A program made the translations under genes and the position numbers. 6,203 nucleotides of DNA, from the NCBI GenBank assembly GCA_002437735.1, contig DJRC01000062.1, positions 1-6,203 on the forward strand. The letters are read 5' to 3'. The notes under the pieces are model-generated. The model saw only the letters and a program-made list of their open reading frames with translations, made no database searches and was not told the DNA's origin. Origin of the DNA: Oscillospiraceae bacterium UBA6370. Lineage in GTDB: Bacteria > Bacillota > Clostridia > Oscillospirales > Oscillospiraceae. How positions within the stretch are numbered: position 1 is the stretch's first letter; each line of letters opens with the position of its first letter. Positions 4,986-6,203 of the stretch are shown here, in pieces.

Positions 4986-5216
4986 TCCTTCCTGCCCGAA
5001 CGAGGGAGAGGGGGAAAGGGGGACTATAGGGGGATAAGGGGGAGAGGGTGCGTATTCCCGTGATGTGTGTATATAGCAGAGAGAGTATATCGCGTGCGCG
5101 CGCAAAAGACGGCAGGGGCTTGCGAGGAAAGAAAACGCCTGCGCCCGTGGTGAAAGCTGCGGAATGGCATGGTACGCTGTAGGATACAGAACGATGATTT
5201 GAAAGGCGGTGGCGGC
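4973..5216. other. Non-coding interval before the packaging genes
   Basis: No convincing gene lies here. In order it holds the hairpin's 3' arm, the G-tract run (5004-5048), the alternating purine-pyrimidine tracts (5064-5075 and 5091-5104), and a stretch to 5200 in which I see nothing definite. A 12-codon frame at 5164-5202 has no ribosome-binding site. A promoter for the packaging genes would be expected here. TATATA-like elements occur near 5070 and 5086, but I cannot pair them with a convincing -35. Confidence 0.55.
5004..5048 (+). repeat. Six-tract G-run array (putative G-quadruplex)
   Basis: The G-tracts are 5004-5006, 5010-5014, 5018-5022, 5029-5033, 5038-5042 and 5046-5048. Four of them are five G long, and all loops are 3-6 nt. 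This exceeds the usual four-tract G-quadruplex pattern, on the + (coding) strand, upstream of the terminase genes. Folding and function are inferred; a polypurine protein-binding site is an alternative. Confidence 0.6.
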
Positions 5217-5696
5217 ATGGGATACGGCGGCAGACCCCCGAAGTATAAGACGGCGGAAGATATGCAGGCCGCCATCGATGCCTATTTCGAGAGCTGCAAG
5301 GGCGAGCCTATTATCGGCGACGACGGGCAGCCCATCATGGACAAATACGGGAACGTTATCCTGATCCGCGCCAAGCCGCCGACCATCACGGGACTTGCGC
5401 TCGCGCTGGGCTTTACGACGCGCCACGCCCTGCTCAACTATCAGGGGAAGCGGGAGTTTATGCACACGATAACGCGCGCAAAGAGCCGCATTGAGGAATA
5501 CGCCGAGGGGCGGCTGTTCGACCGCGACGGCCAGAGGGGCGCGGAATTCTCCCTCCGCTGCAACTTCCGGTGGTCGGCTGAGGAGAAGAAGCAGGGCGGC
5601 GAGGACACGGGTGGGACCGGCATTGTGGAGCTGCCCGCGGCTATGCCAACGCCTCCCCCGCCGGAGGACGACGAGAGCGAGGAGGTGGTGCAATGA
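5217..5696 (+). CDS. terS: Phage terminase small subunit (DNA-packaging protein)
   Basis: This 159-residue protein resembles phage terminase small subunits found beside the large subunit in clostridial phages. Such proteins recognise phage DNA and bring it to the large-subunit motor. It opens with GRPPKYKT, has an insertion around residues 30-50, then a helix-turn-helix-like TITGLALALGFTTRHALLNY (56-75), and then EFMHTITRAKSRIEEYAEGR (80-99), RLFDRD and AEFSLRCNFRWS. The tail is Pro-rich then acidic. The start at 5217 follows AGGCGG (5204-5209) by 7 nt; an in-frame ATG at 5169 would add 16 residues but has no ribosome-binding site. Its stop overlaps the large-subunit start by ATGA. Confidence 0.88.
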   Translation: MGYGGRPPKYKTAEDMQAAIDAYFESCKGEPIIGDDGQPIMDKYGNVILIRAKPPTITGLALALGFTTRHALLNYQGKREFMHTITRAKSRIEEYAEGRLFDRDGQRGAEFSLRCNFRWSAEEKKQGGEDTGGTGIVELPAAMPTPPPPEDDESEEVVQ

Positions 5697-6203
5697 GCAG
5701 CAACGTGATTTGGTCGCCGCAGGAGCGGCAGGCGCTTTTCATGAGCCGTTTTGAGGACGAAGCCCTATACGGCGGTGCTGCCGGTTAGAGGGCGGCGGAA
5801 AGAGTGACGCGCTTGTGATCGAGGCGCTGCGGCAGGTCGATGTCCCGCACTATAAGGGCCTGATCCTGCGAAAGACCTTTCCCCAGCTCGCGGAGCTGAT
5901 TGACAAGACGCTGAACTACTACCCGCGGCTATTTCCGCGCGCCCGCTACAACGGGAGCAATCACACATGGACGTTCCCAAGCGGCGCGAAGATCATTTTC
6001 GGCTCGATGCAGTACAGCAAGGACAAGGTCAAGTATCAGGGGCAGGCGTATGACTTCATCGCTTTTGACGAGCTGACGCATTTCACGTTCGACGAGTATA
6101 CCTACCTGTTTTCCCGCAACCGACCGAACGGGCCGAATACGCGCGTCTATACGCGCTCCACGGCAAACCCGGGCGGCGTGGGGCATGGATGGGTCAAGGA
6201 GCG
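5693..6203 (+). pseudogene. terL: Terminase large subunit, frame broken in Walker A, runs past window end
   Basis: The terminase large subunit is the ATPase/nuclease motor that fills the capsid with DNA. AGGAGGT at 5680-5686 precedes the ATG at 5693. The first frame gives 31 residues ending EALYGGAAG, then TAG at 5786-5788. The rest of the protein continues in another frame from 5791 as GGGKSDALVIEALRQ. Normal Walker B (FIAFDELTHF, about 6056-6085), a coupling motif (RSTANPGG) and family-like sequence follow to the window end. Removing 8 nt between 5785 and 5794 restores GGAAGGGKSD. The second frame has no ATG, GTG or TTG before the P-loop lysine; the first is GTG at 5815, so re-initiation cannot give an intact P-loop. 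This could be a sequencing or assembly error, a real inactivating mutation, or recoding. The C-terminal nuclease part is outside the window. Confidence 0.85.

Noticed and set aside
4275..5693. 472-codon minus-strand open frame across accessory genes and terS
   Set aside because: It crosses four well-supported + strand genes, a hairpin and the G-run interval, with low-complexity Arg/Ser/Pro-rich translation.
5786..5788. TAG recoded as a sense codon
   Set aside because: Reading through TAG stays in the wrong frame and meets TGA soon after, and TAG also ends the loader gene at 3327-3329, so it behaves as a normal stop.
5785..5793. Programmed -1 frameshift as explanation of the terminase break
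   Set aside because: No slippery heptamer is visible, and a -1 shift at GGT would insert Leu-Glu plus an extra Gly (GGAAGLEGGGKS), departing from the family P-loop.
5786..5793. Intron or inserted element in the terminase gene
   Set aside because: Only 8 extra nt are present, far too short for an intron, and no target-site duplication is visible.

Overview
The window reads as part of a temperate, siphovirus-like phage or prophage from a high-GC clostridial (Firmicutes) host, probably a gut Oscillospiraceae-type bacterium. This rests on strong AGGAGG-type ribosome-binding sites before most genes, GC-rich sequence, tightly packed same-strand genes with ATGA or longer overlaps, and a set of phage families (YqaJ exonuclease, RecT, replisome-organizer N-domain, G39P-like loader, DUF1064, terminase). 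The host is inferred from gene content. All supported genes are on the + strand; I found no convincing minus-strand gene, tRNA, CRISPR array or insertion sequence.

Layout. Positions 1-550 hold a small winged-helix-like protein and a small zinc-ribbon protein. Positions 528-2332 hold a two-gene recombination module, a YqaJ-type exonuclease and a RecT annealing protein, joined by an ATGA overlap. Positions 2357-3329 form a replication module: a short replisome organizer, a ~184-nt non-coding stretch, then a helicase loader/inhibitor-like gene. Ten GTNAC elements (mostly GTGAC/GTCAC) span the end of the organizer gene and the start of the gap, followed by CTAAC repeats in AT-richer DNA; this is a good candidate phage replication origin. 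Positions 3338-4972 carry small accessory genes: a Cys-rich protein, a coiled-coil protein, a DUF1064 predicted nuclease, a 26-codon micro-ORF, a zinc-ribbon protein and a 66-aa unknown. They end in an 11-bp GC-rich hairpin.

Positions 4973-5216 are non-coding, with six consecutive G-tracts (G-quadruplex-like) and alternating purine-pyrimidine tracts. The packaging module follows: a terminase small subunit and a terminase large subunit that runs off the window. The large subunit is broken exactly inside its Walker A P-loop. The first 31 codons end at TAG directly after the glycine-rich motif begins, and the motif resumes in another frame 8 nt later. Removing 8 nt restores a textbook motif, so this is a sequencing or assembly error, an inactivating mutation, or (much less likely but testable) recoding.

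As a system, exonuclease plus RecT would carry out single-strand-annealing recombination. Organizer, origin and loader would start phage replication using a helicase encoded elsewhere. The terminase would package the DNA. The most interesting points are the candidate origin and the P-loop disruption.
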